DNA of 46,002 nt from Planctomycetaceae bacterium (GTDB lineage: Bacteria > Planctomycetota > Planctomycetia > Planctomycetales > Planctomycetaceae): positions 1 through 46,002 of the forward strand of contig JAGQQG010000048.1 in assembly GCA_020426325.1 (NCBI GenBank), written 5' to 3'. This document shows, in pieces, positions 1 to 7,875 of the stretch. The translations under genes were made by a program, and so were the position numbers. The stretch's first letter is position 1. Each line of letters starts with the position of its first letter. The notes under the pieces are model-generated. The model saw only the letters and a list, made by a program, of their open reading frames with translations. It was not told the origin of the DNA and did not search any database.

Positions 1-87
1 CTTCAGCAGCAACTGGTCAGCCAGCGTACTCTTGCCGTGGTCAATGTGGGCAACAATCGAAAAGTTACGAATAAACTCGGGGGACAT
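1..87 (-). CDS. lepA: Elongation factor 4 (LepA), N-terminal fragment
   Basis: This is the first 29 codons of a gene that runs off the left edge. It reads [20 protein letters not shown] and then TLADQLLLK, which is the typical LepA opening with the G1/P-loop (AHIDHGKST) of translational GTPases. The IRNFSI lead-in before the P-loop separates LepA from TypA/BipA and EF-G. LepA is a ribosome-associated GTPase that back-translocates stalled ribosomes. The start is the ATG at 87-85; no strong Shine-Dalgarno is visible, and the upstream DNA is a short GGGGATC-rich repeat. Only the N-terminus is seen, so integrity of the rest cannot be judged. Confidence 0.9.
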   Translation of the reverse strand, partial: MSPEFIRNFSIVAHIDHGKSTLADQLLLK

Positions 88-250
88 AGATCGGGGATCG
101 GGGATCGGGTTTCGGCGTTCGGGTGTCGGGACGACAGGGCAGGGCAGACGGTGATCCAGTGACTCACATCGGGTCGGAGATTATAGGGATCGTGGGTCAC
201 TCCGCACAGAGCGAAGCGTTAAGCGTATTCCTGTTTGCAAGTGGTATTTT

Positions 251-384
251 ACCACAGAGGCACTGAGACACGGAGGTCATCATCGGTGTGATCGTGGCGG
301 ATTCTTCACAGTTGTGTCAATCAGGTTGCGGAGGAATTGGCAAGTGTTTCTGCCCCATTCTCCGTGACTCAGTGTCTCCGTGGT
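251..384. repeat. Inverted copies of an ACCACRGAG-type dispersed repeat
   Basis: The left arm (251-275, starting ACCACAGAGGCACTGAGAC) and the reverse complement of the right arm (360-384, starting ACCACGGAGACACTGAGTC) match at 22 of 25 positions and are separated by 84 bases. This resembles a short sequence scattered between genes in many bacteria, which often yields spurious ORFs containing HHGDTESR- or TTEAQRHGE-like peptides. Family membership is from memory; the inverted pairing is seen directly. Confidence 0.6.
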
Positions 385-450
385 GAAACCATCTTTTTGC
401 ATTCCAGAAGCGTAGAGGGTGTTGCCAGAGCCGTACGTTTTCAGTCGCAT

Positions 451-489
451 TCATTGCAGTGTCGAAGAATCGCTGCGACACTGCAATGA
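451..489. promoter_or_regulatory. Perfect 14-bp inverted repeat upstream of the VOC gene
   Basis: TCATTGCAGTGTCG at 451-464 is repeated as its exact reverse complement at 476-489, with an 11-base spacer. It ends 25 bases before the ATG at 515. It has no following T-run, so it is not a typical terminator. It could be an operator for a dimeric repressor or a 5' UTR hairpin. Confidence 0.55.
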
Positions 490-514
490 TCCAATCCAAC
501 AGAGGGAACTTGTC

Positions 515-988
515 ATGTCCAAGTCTGTAAAACCGATTCCTGACGGGTATCACTCGGTGACACCCTACCTGGTTGTCAAAGGGGCAGCGGCGGCGATTGA
601 TTTCTACAAGCGGGCTTTTGGTGCGATCGAGTTACTGCGGCTGGAGGGGCCAAACGGGATCATCGGCCATGCGGAGGTGAAGATCGGGGACTCGCCCGTG
701 ATGCTCGCGGACGAACACCCGGACCACGGTGCTCTGAGCCCGGACTCGATCGGTGGTTCGCCGATCAGCCTGATGGTTTACGTGGAGGGTGTGGATGCGG
801 TGTTCGCCCAGGCACTTGAAGCGGGGGCCACGGAAATTCGCCCGGTCCAGAACCAGTTCTACGGCGACCGCTCGGGGATGCTGAAAGATCCGTTCGGTCA
901 TACCTGGAATATCGCCACGCATGTTGAAGACGTACCGGAGGACGAGATCGCAGAGCGAGCGAAAGCCGCAATGTCCGATGGTCAATGA
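515..988 (+). CDS. VOC family protein (PhnB/glyoxalase-like)
   Basis: A 157-residue single-domain protein of the vicinal oxygen chelate superfamily. It opens with the family signature (residues 12-37, YHSVTPYLVVKGAAAAIDFY then KRAFGA), keeps a histidine at H52 (IIGHAEVKIGD), and ends with the FYGDRSGMLKDPFGHTW motif (116-131) typical of the PhnB-like and glyoxalase/bleomycin-resistance subgroup. Such proteins are cytoplasmic and bind a metal; the substrate cannot be told from sequence. The ATG at 515 was chosen because it has an AGAGGGA ribosome site at 501-507; the open frame extends upstream to 419 but would run through the inverted repeat at 451-489. The sulfatase gene follows 21 bases downstream, so co-transcription is possible. 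Confidence 0.85.
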   Translation: MSKSVKPIPDGYHSVTPYLVVKGAAAAIDFYKRAFGAIELLRLEGPNGIIGHAEVKIGDSPVMLADEHPDHGALSPDSIGGSPISLMVYVEGVDAVFAQALEAGATEIRPVQNQFYGDRSGMLKDPFGHTWNIATHVEDVPEDEIAERAKAAMSDGQ

Positions 989-1009
989 GATCCGGAAAGA
1001 TTCTCAACG

Positions 1010-2476
1010 ATGCTGAGAGCGACAAGCCTGATCGTCGTGTCCGCCCTGATGAGTCTGATCGCCAGTGAGGCGACATACGCGGTCGATCGGCCGAACATCA
1101 TATTTGTGATGATCGATGATCTCGGCCCCGAGTGGGTGAACTGTTACGGGGCGGAGGATATTGAGACGCCCCACATTGATTCACTGGCAGCGTCGGGGAT
1201 GAAGTTTCTGAATGCGTACTCGATGCCGCAGTGTACACCGACGCGTGCGACGTTGCTCACCGGACAGTACCCGTTTCGACATGGCTGGGTGAACCACTGG
1301 GACGTGCCTCGCTGGGGGGCAGGCTGTCACTTCGACGCGAAGTACAACGTGACGTTTGCGCGGCAGCTGAAGTCGGTCGGTTACATGACGGGCATCGCGG
1401 GTAAGTGGCAGATCAACGACTTCCGCGTTCAACCGGGCGTGCTCAAAGAACACGGGTTCGACGAATGGTGCATGTGGACCGGCTTCGAAACGGACAACCC
1501 GCCGAGTGCAGAACGGTACTGGGACCCTTACGTGTTTCAAAACGTGACCGGTCCCGGCTACGAGGGGCCAACTTTGAACATTCGCCACATCGAGGCTGAC
1601 GGTCCGAGAGTGGCAGGGACGTATAGCGAACGGTTCGGTCCAGATGTGTACAACGCGTTCTGCTGTGACTTCGTGGGACGACACAAGGATGAGCCGTTTC
1701 TCCTGTACTATCCGATGTGCCTGACACACGGTCCACTTGTTCACACGCCCGACGAACCGGATGAGTCAGATAAACTCGCCAAACACAAAGCGATGGTGCG
1801 GTACACAGACAAGTTGATCGGTCGAATTGTTGACGCGATTGATGCTGCGGGTGTTCGGGAGCGGACGATCCTCATCATCACGACCGACAACGGCACGAGC
1901 GGTGGTCTCACCGGTCACATGAGCGGACGAGCGGTGCAGGGGGGTAAAGGGAAGGTCACAGAAAACGGTGTGCGAGAGCCGTTCATTGCGAACTGTCCGA
2001 GCATCGTACCTGCAGGGGTCGAGACGGAATGTCTGACGGACTTCACCGATCTGTTACCGACATTCTGTGAACTCGCCGGAGCACCACTGCCGGAGGGTGT
2101 GACGCTTGACGGAAAGTCGATCGCTCCCGTGCTGCTGGGCAAAGCGGACGACGGTCCGCGGGAGTGGATCATGGCGATGGGGCATGGTCCTGCACGGCTG
2201 GATGAGCAGGGGGTACGGCCGGTCGTCGATTTCACGCATCGTGTCATTCGTAACAAGCGGTTCAAGGTTCATGTCAGCGACGATCGTGAAATCACCGCGT
2301 TGTATGATCTCATTGACGACCCGGCTGAGGAGAGAAATCTGATCGCCAGCACGATGCCCCTCCATCGGAAGGCGATCAAAAGACTGACCTCTGCACTCGA
2401 ATCAATGCCCGCTAAGGACGCTCGACCGCAGTACGATGCCACTCCGCCTCAACGATGGGACCAACGTCCGGAATGA
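1010..2476 (+). CDS. Secreted sulfatase (arylsulfatase family)
   Basis: A 488-residue alkaline-phosphatase-superfamily sulfatase with an N-terminal signal peptide (about 1-24). Metal-binding aspartates lie in FVMIDDLGP (D36, D37). The CxPxR signature is QCTPTR with C75, the residue converted to formylglycine in this family. IITTDNGTSGG supplies further metal ligands. Oddity: the usual GKWH is GKWQ here (132-134), so the histidine after the conserved lysine is replaced. It probably hydrolyses sulfate esters on polysaccharides in the periplasm or outside the cell, as the many planctomycete sulfatases are thought to do. The exact substrate is unknown. No sulfatase-maturating enzyme is encoded in this window. 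Confidence 0.9.
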   Translation: MLRATSLIVVSALMSLIASEATYAVDRPNIIFVMIDDLGPEWVNCYGAEDIETPHIDSLAASGMKFLNAYSMPQCTPTRATLLTGQYPFRHGWVNHWDVPRWGAGCHFDAKYNVTFARQLKSVGYMTGIAGKWQINDFRVQPGVLKEHGFDEWCMWTGFETDNPPSAERYWDPYVFQNVTGPGYEGPTLNIRHIEADGPRVAGTYSERFGPDVYNAFCCDFVGRHKDEPFLLYYPMCLTHGPLVHTPDEPDESDKLAKHKAMVRYTDKLIGRIVDAIDAAGVRERTILIITTDNGTSGGLTGHMSGRAVQGGKGKVTENGVREPFIANCPSIVPAGVETECLTDFTDLLPTFCELAGAPLPEGVTLDGKSIAPVLLGKADDGPREWIMAMGHGPARLDEQGVRPVVDFTHRVIRNKRFKVHVSDDREITALYDLIDDPAEERNLIASTMPLHRKAIKRLTSALESMPAKDARPQYDATPPQRWDQRPE

Positions 2477-2604
2477 TGCATCGGTCTGCCTAAAGTCAAC
2501 AAGAGGTTGTGTCGACATTGCTGACGCTTCCGATGCCGTCATTCATCGGGTACATAGGAATCACATTTCAACACAACGTTCACACTTCCACACAGGAGAT
2601 CGAG

Positions 2605-2817
2605 ATGAGACTGTTCATAATTTTGGCCATGTTTGTGTCGCTGGTCGGATTTGCCGGATGCTCCGAGCAAACAAAGCAGGAGGCGAGCGAAGCTGCTGAG
2701 GCAACAGGCGAAGCAATCGAAAGTGCTGTGGATGACGCGGCACAGAACACGGAAGCCGCTGCTGAGGCCGTGCAGGATGCCATTCACGAGCATGACAAAG
2801 ACGGCGACGAACAATGA
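2605..2817 (+). CDS. Small acidic lipoprotein
   Basis: A 70-residue protein with a lipoprotein signal: MRLFIILAMFVSLVGFAGC, lipobox FAGC with the modified Cys at position 19. The mature part is short, lysine-poor, and rich in Ala, Glu and Asp, probably one long amphipathic helix that ends in EHDKDGDEQ. The ATG at 2605 has an AGGAG site at 2594-2598; the longer frame from 2509 would bury the signal peptide and was rejected. It sits between two sulfatases. No function is known; it resembles the many tiny helical lipoproteins of planctomycetes in size and composition only. Confidence 0.75.
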   Translation: MRLFIILAMFVSLVGFAGCSEQTKQEASEAAEATGEAIESAVDDAAQNTEAAAEAVQDAIHEHDKDGDEQ

Positions 2818-2874
2818 TTCGAGCAACCAATCGCATTCGATAAACAGCACTGGCATATCTCCGAGGAGGATCGT

Positions 2875-4356
2875 GTGAATATCCGTCCGTACTTCTGCAC
2901 GATCCTTCTCCTGAGCATGTGGCCTTGGAACGTCGCTGTTGAAGCGGCGGATCGACCGAACGTGCTGATCCTGTTTGCGGATGATCAGCGCCCCGATGCC
3001 GTACATGCCTTCGGAAACGAGGTCATTCAGACACCGAACATTGATTCGCTCGTTCAGGAAGGGTTTCGGTTTGAGCGGGCGTATTGCATGGGGTCGATGA
3101 CAGGTGCAGTTTGTGTCCCCAGCCGGGCCATGCTGAACAGCGGCCGCAGCCTGTTCCGCGTCGATCACAAGCTCTTGGGGATTCCAACTGCCGGGGAGAC
3201 GTTCGGTCAGCAGGGATACGTGACGTTTGGCACGGGAAAGTGGCACAACGGAGCCGAGTCATTCCTGCGAAGCTTTCAACAGGGGACAGCCGTCTTCCTC
3301 GGCGGGATGAACGATCACACGAAGGTGCCACTCGTTGACGTCGCCAACGGCGAGATGACCAACAAGCGAGTGGGAGACGGGTTCTCCAGTACATTGTTCG
3401 CCGATGCAGCGGTTGATTTTCTGAAGTCGCAGGACAGCGAGAAACCGTTCTATGCGTACGTGGCCTTCACAGCACCGCACGATCCACGGCAGTTCCCCGA
3501 TGAGGTAGCGGACTTGTATCCGCCGGAGGAGATGGCAATGCCGGTGAACTATCTGCCGCAGCATCCTTTCTTCAACGGTTGGATGACCGGCCGGGACGAA
3601 ACCCTTGCTCCGTGGCCGCGCACAAAAACGATCATTCGGCACCAACTGGCCGAGTATTACCGGATGATCACCCATCTCGATCAGCAGATCGGTCGCGTTT
3701 TGCAGGCATTGGAAGAGAGTGGACAAGCCGACAACACAATCATCGTCTATGCAGCTGATCATGGACTCGCTCTCGGCAGTCATGGCTTGCTGGGCAAACA
3801 GAGTGTTTACGAACACAGCATGGGGACTCCATTGGTGCTCAAAGGGCCGGGGATTTCTGCGGAGCGGTCCAGCCGCGCCTTCGCGTATCTGTTTGATATC
3901 TTCCCGAGCCTGTGCCAACTGACGGGCGTCACACCTCCGGAGGGAGTCGAGGGAAAGAGCCTTGTCCCCATCTGGCAGGGCCGGAGCCACTCCGTGCGGC
4001 CGAGTATCTTTCTGGCCTATGAGACGTTCATGCGGGCAATTCGCACCGACCGCTGGAAGCTCATCCGATATCCACACATCAATCGCACACAGTTGTTTGA
4101 TCTGGAGAACGATCCGTTCGAACTGCACGATCTGGCGAACGACCATCGACAGGCACAGCGGGTGGCTGACATGTTCGCACTGCTGGAACAAGCTCAAGTC
4201 GACTACGGAGACACGCTGCCACTCACGTCGAAAGATCCGGTTGATGACTACATCGACCTGACCGGACATAAGCGCAAACCTGATCAACATCAGCCGGAAT
4301 GGATCGTCCGCAAGTATTTCGAACTGGAGGGTTGGGACTGGCAGGACAGTGAATAG
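2875..4356 (+). CDS. Secreted sulfatase (choline/iduronate-sulfatase-like)
   Basis: A 493-residue sulfatase with a signal peptide (about 1-24). Visible active-site elements are LILFADDQRPD (metal Asp pair, D36, D37), VCVPSRAML with formylglycine precursor C80 (C80-V-P-S-R84), GTGKWHNGAE (K122, H124), FTAPHDPR, and YAADHGLALGSHGLLGKQ near residue 300. The DDQRPDAV opening and the SHGLLGKQSVYEHS motif point to the iduronate-2-sulfatase/choline-sulfatase-like group rather than to the arylsulfatase at 1010. The start is GTG at 2875, with GAGGAGG at 2863-2869 giving good spacing. The two sulfatases here are not close duplicates, so they likely act on different sulfated sugars. Confidence 0.9.
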   Translation: MNIRPYFCTILLLSMWPWNVAVEAADRPNVLILFADDQRPDAVHAFGNEVIQTPNIDSLVQEGFRFERAYCMGSMTGAVCVPSRAMLNSGRSLFRVDHKLLGIPTAGETFGQQGYVTFGTGKWHNGAESFLRSFQQGTAVFLGGMNDHTKVPLVDVANGEMTNKRVGDGFSSTLFADAAVDFLKSQDSEKPFYAYVAFTAPHDPRQFPDEVADLYPPEEMAMPVNYLPQHPFFNGWMTGRDETLAPWPRTKTIIRHQLAEYYRMITHLDQQIGRVLQALEESGQADNTIIVYAADHGLALGSHGLLGKQSVYEHSMGTPLVLKGPGISAERSSRAFAYLFDIFPSLCQLTGVTPPEGVEGKSLVPIWQGRSHSVRPSIFLAYETFMRAIRTDRWKLIRYPHINRTQLFDLENDPFELHDLANDHRQAQRVADMFALLEQAQVDYGDTLPLTSKDPVDDYIDLTGHKRKPDQHQPEWIVRKYFELEGWDWQDSE

Positions 4357-4385
4357 CTCTTGTCTGTTACGGAAACAAACAGCTG

Positions 4386-4655
4386 ATGCCTCAAGTGCAC
4401 TTCACTCCGAATCTCAAAAAACATCTCGACTGTCCACCGACAGAAGTGGTCGGACGAACGGTCCGTGAGGCGTTGGATGTCGTCTTCGCTGAAAATCGAC
4501 GGCTGCGCGGGTATATTCTCGATGATCAGTCACGACTGCGCAAGCATGTGACAATCTTTGTCGATAATCAAATGATCCGGGATCGAAGCCATCTCAGCGA
4601 TGCCGTCACCTCAGAGAGTGAGATTTACGTGATGCAGGCGCTCTCGGGAGGCTGA
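4386..4655 (+). CDS. MoaD/ThiS-like ubiquitin-fold carrier protein
   Basis: An 89-residue protein ending in LSGG. The C-terminal Gly-Gly and the beta-grasp pattern (VHFTPNLKKHL, VREALDVVFAENRRLRGYI, HVTIFVDNQMI, SEIYVMQALSGG) mark the MoaD/ThiS family, whose members carry sulfur as a C-terminal thiocarboxylate after activation by an E1-like enzyme. No moaE, thiF/moeB or thiazole genes are nearby, so a molybdopterin or thiamine role is not supported by context. It stands 100 bases ahead of a membrane protein and about 600 ahead of a BNR-repeat protein. I recall MoaD-like genes sitting next to BNR/WD40-type genes in other bacteria, with unknown role. Confidence 0.85.
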   Translation: MPQVHFTPNLKKHLDCPPTEVVGRTVREALDVVFAENRRLRGYILDDQSRLRKHVTIFVDNQMIRDRSHLSDAVTSESEIYVMQALSGG

Positions 4656-4755
4656 TGATTCACCGAATCCAAGATTGCCCGCATCTGTGCGATGCGAATC
4701 AGGATAAACCGACGCGAACAGAAACCTTTAAGGAGACCAAGGGGCAGCTGATTTT

Positions 4756-5211
4756 ATGACGAATTTCCTCGACGACGATTACGATCCCGGCTCTGGACCT
4801 CAACCGGGAGGCAGCAACAAAGCACTCATGATTGGGGTCTTCGCGGGCGTGGGCCTGCTGGTGTGTCTCCTGTGTTGCGGTGGGGGAATCGCGTTCTTCT
4901 ATTTCGGCACCAGCGTGCTGGCTGAAGAAATACGGAATGAGCTGAAAGTCAATCCGGTGGTGCAGGAAAAAGTCGGCAACATCAAAGAGTTGGAGATCGA
5001 CTGGATCAAGTCGGGAGCCGCTGATGGTGAAGACGATTTCGTTCTGCGAATCTTCGGAGACAAGGCAAGCGGATACGTCACCGTCGAGTCCATCACCGAT
5101 ATCGACGGAAATGAAGAAGTTGTCAGCGGCACTCTGGAACTGGATTCCGGCGAGACGTTCGACCTGTTTCCTGAGGAAGATTCTTCGGAACTGCCTGTCG
5201 AACCCGAGTAA
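4756..5211 (+). CDS. Single-TM protein, possibly Coa1/Tim21-like
   Basis: A 151-residue protein with a short Gly/Pro/Asp-rich cytoplasmic N-terminus, one strong membrane segment (about 24-52, with a CLLCCGGG core), and an extracytoplasmic domain of about 95 acidic residues. The outer domain (EEIRNELKVNPVVQEKVGNI, then FGDKASGYVTVESI) recalls the cytochrome-oxidase assembly factor 1 (Coa1) fold, where a short domain follows one anchor helix; this is a weak, pattern-level resemblance. The start is the ATG at 4756. It lies between the MoaD-like and BNR genes with gaps of 100 and 47 bases, so the three may be one operon. Confidence 0.7.
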   Translation: MTNFLDDDYDPGSGPQPGGSNKALMIGVFAGVGLLVCLLCCGGGIAFFYFGTSVLAEEIRNELKVNPVVQEKVGNIKELEIDWIKSGAADGEDDFVLRIFGDKASGYVTVESITDIDGNEEVVSGTLELDSGETFDLFPEEDSSELPVEPE

Positions 5212-5258
5212 CGCGCGGGTGAAATTGACGTCACTTGCAAATCAAACAGAGAAACAAC

Positions 5259-6389
5259 ATGAGCAATCGATTATACGTCGGCACCCGGAAAGGTCTGTTC
5301 GTTCTTGAACGTCGCGATCAGGGTTGGGAGATTGCGACGGTTCATTTCCTCGGCGAGCCGGCGACAATGTTTCTGCAGGACCCGCGGGACGGGTGGCTGT
5401 ACACAACGCTCACACTCGGTCACTTCGGAGCCAAGCTGCATCGTTCGGGTGACGGCGGCAAGACGTGGGAAGAGTGTGGCGTCCCGGTCATTCCCGCAGG
5501 GGCAGAAGTCCCGATGATGGTCTTCGACGAAACCGGGATGCCAGTATCGCCAGCCCCGCAGAAGGCTGCGAGTCTCAGCGAAATCTGGTCACTCGAAACT
5601 GGCGGGGCGGATGAGCCGGAAGTGCTTTGGGCAGGGACGATCCCCGCTGCCTTGTATCGTTCGACCGACCGTGGTTCGAGTTGGGAACTGGTTGAGTCGC
5701 TGTTCAATGTTGAAGAACGGATGAAATGGTTCGGCGGGGGCAAGGATGATGCCGGGCTGCATACGATCTGCGTCGACCCTCGGGACAGCCGACATGTGAC
5801 CATCGCGATCTCCGCTGGCGGTGTGTGGGAGACCCGTGATGCGGGCGAGAGTTGGACCAATATCGGACAAGGCCTGCGTCAGGATTACGTGCCCCCCGAC
5901 CTCGCCTACGCGACCGACACACAGGACGCACATCGTCTGGCCTTCTCCGCAGCCGATCCCGACGTGATGTGGGTCCAGCACCACAACGGCATCTTTCACT
6001 CAACCGACAACGGAAAAAACTTCCGTGAGATTGAGGACGTGTCCCCCTCCGTATTCGGCTTTGCGGTCTGTGCCCACCCGCACGATCCCAGGACGGCCTG
6101 GTTCGTACCGGGAGAGAAGGACCAGTGCCGGATTCCGGTCGACGGAAAGATGGTCGTCACGCGCACGCGTGATCGTGGCGAAACATTCGAGGCACTCCGC
6201 GAAGGACTGCCGCAGGAGCACTGCTATGACCTCGTGTTTCGTCACGGACTCGACGTGGACGCAACCGGAGACCGACTCGTCATGGGGTCATCGACCGGCG
6301 GCCTGTGGGTCAGCGAGAACAGCGGCGACACCTGGACATGTGTGTCGAACACCTTGCCACAGATCTACTGCGTGCGGTTCGCGCGATAA
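5259..6389 (+). CDS. BNR/Asp-box beta-propeller protein
   Basis: A 376-residue protein without a signal peptide. It contains six Asp-box repeats of the S-x-D-x-G-x-T/S-W type: HRSGDGGKTWEE, YRSTDRGSSWEL, WETRDAGESWTN, FHSTDNGKNFRE, TRTRDRGETFEA and WVSENSGDTWTC. This pattern fits a six-bladed propeller like those of sialidases and Vps10-type proteins. Sialidase catalytic residues were not recognised, so an enzyme name is not warranted. The ATG at 5259 (MSNRLYVGTRKGLFVL) was preferred to a TTG at 5235. It follows the MoaD-like and single-TM genes closely, and its product is predicted to be cytoplasmic. Confidence 0.85.
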   Translation: MSNRLYVGTRKGLFVLERRDQGWEIATVHFLGEPATMFLQDPRDGWLYTTLTLGHFGAKLHRSGDGGKTWEECGVPVIPAGAEVPMMVFDETGMPVSPAPQKAASLSEIWSLETGGADEPEVLWAGTIPAALYRSTDRGSSWELVESLFNVEERMKWFGGGKDDAGLHTICVDPRDSRHVTIAISAGGVWETRDAGESWTNIGQGLRQDYVPPDLAYATDTQDAHRLAFSAADPDVMWVQHHNGIFHSTDNGKNFREIEDVSPSVFGFAVCAHPHDPRTAWFVPGEKDQCRIPVDGKMVVTRTRDRGETFEALREGLPQEHCYDLVFRHGLDVDATGDRLVMGSSTGGLWVSENSGDTWTCVSNTLPQIYCVRFAR

Positions 6390-6445
6390 TGTGTCGTCAT
6401 GTTGGAACGAACTACTTTACACGCACGGAAAACAAAAGGTGCATT

Positions 6446-6892
6446 ATGCCAAAGGGACACCCGTTTTATATGCTTTGGTCGGGAGCATTAAATTTTGGAG
6501 ACACGCCGGGCGTGTTTACGAATGCCCAGTTCGTGGGTCTACTAGTTCAGCTTCCAGTGACATTGACATTTGTTCCTGATGATGACTCGCCGATACGGTT
6601 TCTACTTCGAACAACTGATGTGGAAATCTTTAACGACAAGAAGCACCCAGTCTACTGGGACTGGCTCCCCGGCGCACCCCTGCCGAATCCCGTTGGCTTC
6701 ATTGATGATACTGAACTCATTCCTGGCCGCCCGGAGTACCATCAGTTGGCGGTACCTCCTCATAACGCTCAGCTGGGACCGCATACGATCACGATTCTGG
6801 TCAATCCGGAGGTTTCGGCAGGCCTCAAGGATGACTTCGTTCTCGAACGAGTAGAAGCTCACGACACGATTGGTGCGAAGATCGGTTGGTAA
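6446..6892 (+). CDS. Hypothetical protein
   Basis: A 148-residue protein I do not recognise. It has no signal peptide or membrane segment, and is rich in Pro, Asp and Phe with probable beta-strand structure (QLPVTLTFVPDD, GPHTITILVNPE, DDFVLERVEAHD). The ATG at 6446 has an AAAAGGT site at 6433-6439. The frame opens further upstream inside the BNR gene, which is only the overlap of two frames. Its local composition is slightly less GC-rich than its neighbours, which could mean recent arrival. It ends 127 bases before the convergent methyltransferase gene. Confidence 0.6.
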   Translation: MPKGHPFYMLWSGALNFGDTPGVFTNAQFVGLLVQLPVTLTFVPDDDSPIRFLLRTTDVEIFNDKKHPVYWDWLPGAPLPNPVGFIDDTELIPGRPEYHQLAVPPHNAQLGPHTITILVNPEVSAGLKDDFVLERVEAHDTIGAKIGW

Positions 6893-7019
6893 GGTGGCAG
6901 CATAACCAAGCCATGCACGCGATCGGGCGTGTTTGACAGGGAGGCCTCACTCGCGCGTCACGGGTGAAGGCTCTCGTTATCGATTAGCTGTAGATTTCAA
7001 ATGTGCGGCTCAACGAACA

Positions 7020-7820
7020 CTATGCGGCCTTCGCGGTCAATTCAAAGATGCCGCAACCGTAGCAGAGGTTGTAAGACTGCTCGAAGTCGAGCGTGTCTGG
7101 CTCGACGTGAGGGTGCAGGTTGCCGTCGTCGCCGACATACGAGAAGGTGTCGATGTCGAAGTCGTCTTTGAGCAACGACCGCAAATAAGGCAGCGAGAAC
7201 ACGCGATGAGCGTTGAACTCAATTCGTTGCTGGTTCGAGATGGGAGTCGACAGATACAGTCGCCCGCCCGTTTTGAGCATGCGGCGAAGATTGCGCAGAC
7301 CTCGGAGGTGGCCTTCAAAATCCATCGGGTCGCCGTATCGTCCCAATCCAAAATGTTCGATGGCATGTAAACAGGAGAGGGAGTCAGTCGTCTCGACGAG
7401 TTCTGCTGGAAGCTCGGCCATCAGGTCGGCACAGAGAAAACGAATGTTGGGTGTCGTGCTCGTGAGCTGACGAACGTCGATCGCTTCGATCTCGCGAAAG
7501 GACGCAACGTGGGCCACGAAGCCATCGACACGTGAGCCGACATCGATGTGTCTCTGAGGAGATCGGGCGAAGATCTTCTGAGCAACAAACAGGTCCTGAT
7601 GGAAGTAGTGTCCGTTCGCACTGCCGGCCGGCTTCGACTTTTCATCGAGAACAGGGAACAGCGTCCCGAACTGAAACGGCTCCTTGGACGCACGGGCTTC
7701 GCGGCGGAGTTGCCGGTATCCGCTCACGTATCCCGGCAGTCGTCCCACATTCCGCACGAGGCGTTTAGGCTCAAAACCTGAGAGGCGTCCGAGTCTGCGA
7801 ATGCTTTTATGGATACTCAT
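7020..7820 (-). CDS. DUF268 family SAM-dependent methyltransferase-like protein
   Basis: A 266-residue protein. The DUF268 core is visible: GHYFHQDLFVAQKIFARSPQ, then HIDVGSRVDGFVAHVA (motif I, about residues 91-106), IEAIDVRQL, LSCLHAIEHFGLGRYGDP, and LRRMLKTGGRLYLSTPI. This is a Rossmann-like methyltransferase fold often found near glycan-biosynthesis genes. It is the last gene of a minus-strand group after an FkbM methyltransferase (55-base gap) and a hydroxylase. The methyl acceptor is unknown; context suggests modification of a surface glycan or a secondary metabolite. Confidence 0.85.
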   Translation of the reverse strand: MSIHKSIRRLGRLSGFEPKRLVRNVGRLPGYVSGYRQLRREARASKEPFQFGTLFPVLDEKSKPAGSANGHYFHQDLFVAQKIFARSPQRHIDVGSRVDGFVAHVASFREIEAIDVRQLTSTTPNIRFLCADLMAELPAELVETTDSLSCLHAIEHFGLGRYGDPMDFEGHLRGLRNLRRMLKTGGRLYLSTPISNQQRIEFNAHRVFSLPYLRSLLKDDFDIDTFSYVGDDGNLHPHVEPDTLDFEQSYNLCYGCGIFELTAKAA

Positions 7821-7875
7821 GAGCGTCTCTTATGATTGACAGAGCGTTGGGCTGTGAGAGATCTGCTGATCCTGG

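Larger units (their letters stand above)
88..514. other. Intergenic region, lepA / VOC gene
   Basis: No gene is credible here. It holds a GGGGATC-type tandem near 90-110, an imperfect inverted repeat of a transcript-like sequence (251-275 with 360-384), and a perfect 14-bp inverted repeat at 451-489, just upstream of the VOC gene. An open frame at 317-553 (minus) runs through the repeat and encodes the HHGDTESR-type peptide that such repeats produce; I regard it as spurious. Confidence 0.6.

Noticed and set aside
317-553. Minus-strand frame of 78 codons with HHGDTESR
   Set aside because: It crosses the inverted dispersed repeat at 251-384 and overlaps the start of the VOC gene; no ribosome site. 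Typical artefact of this repeat.
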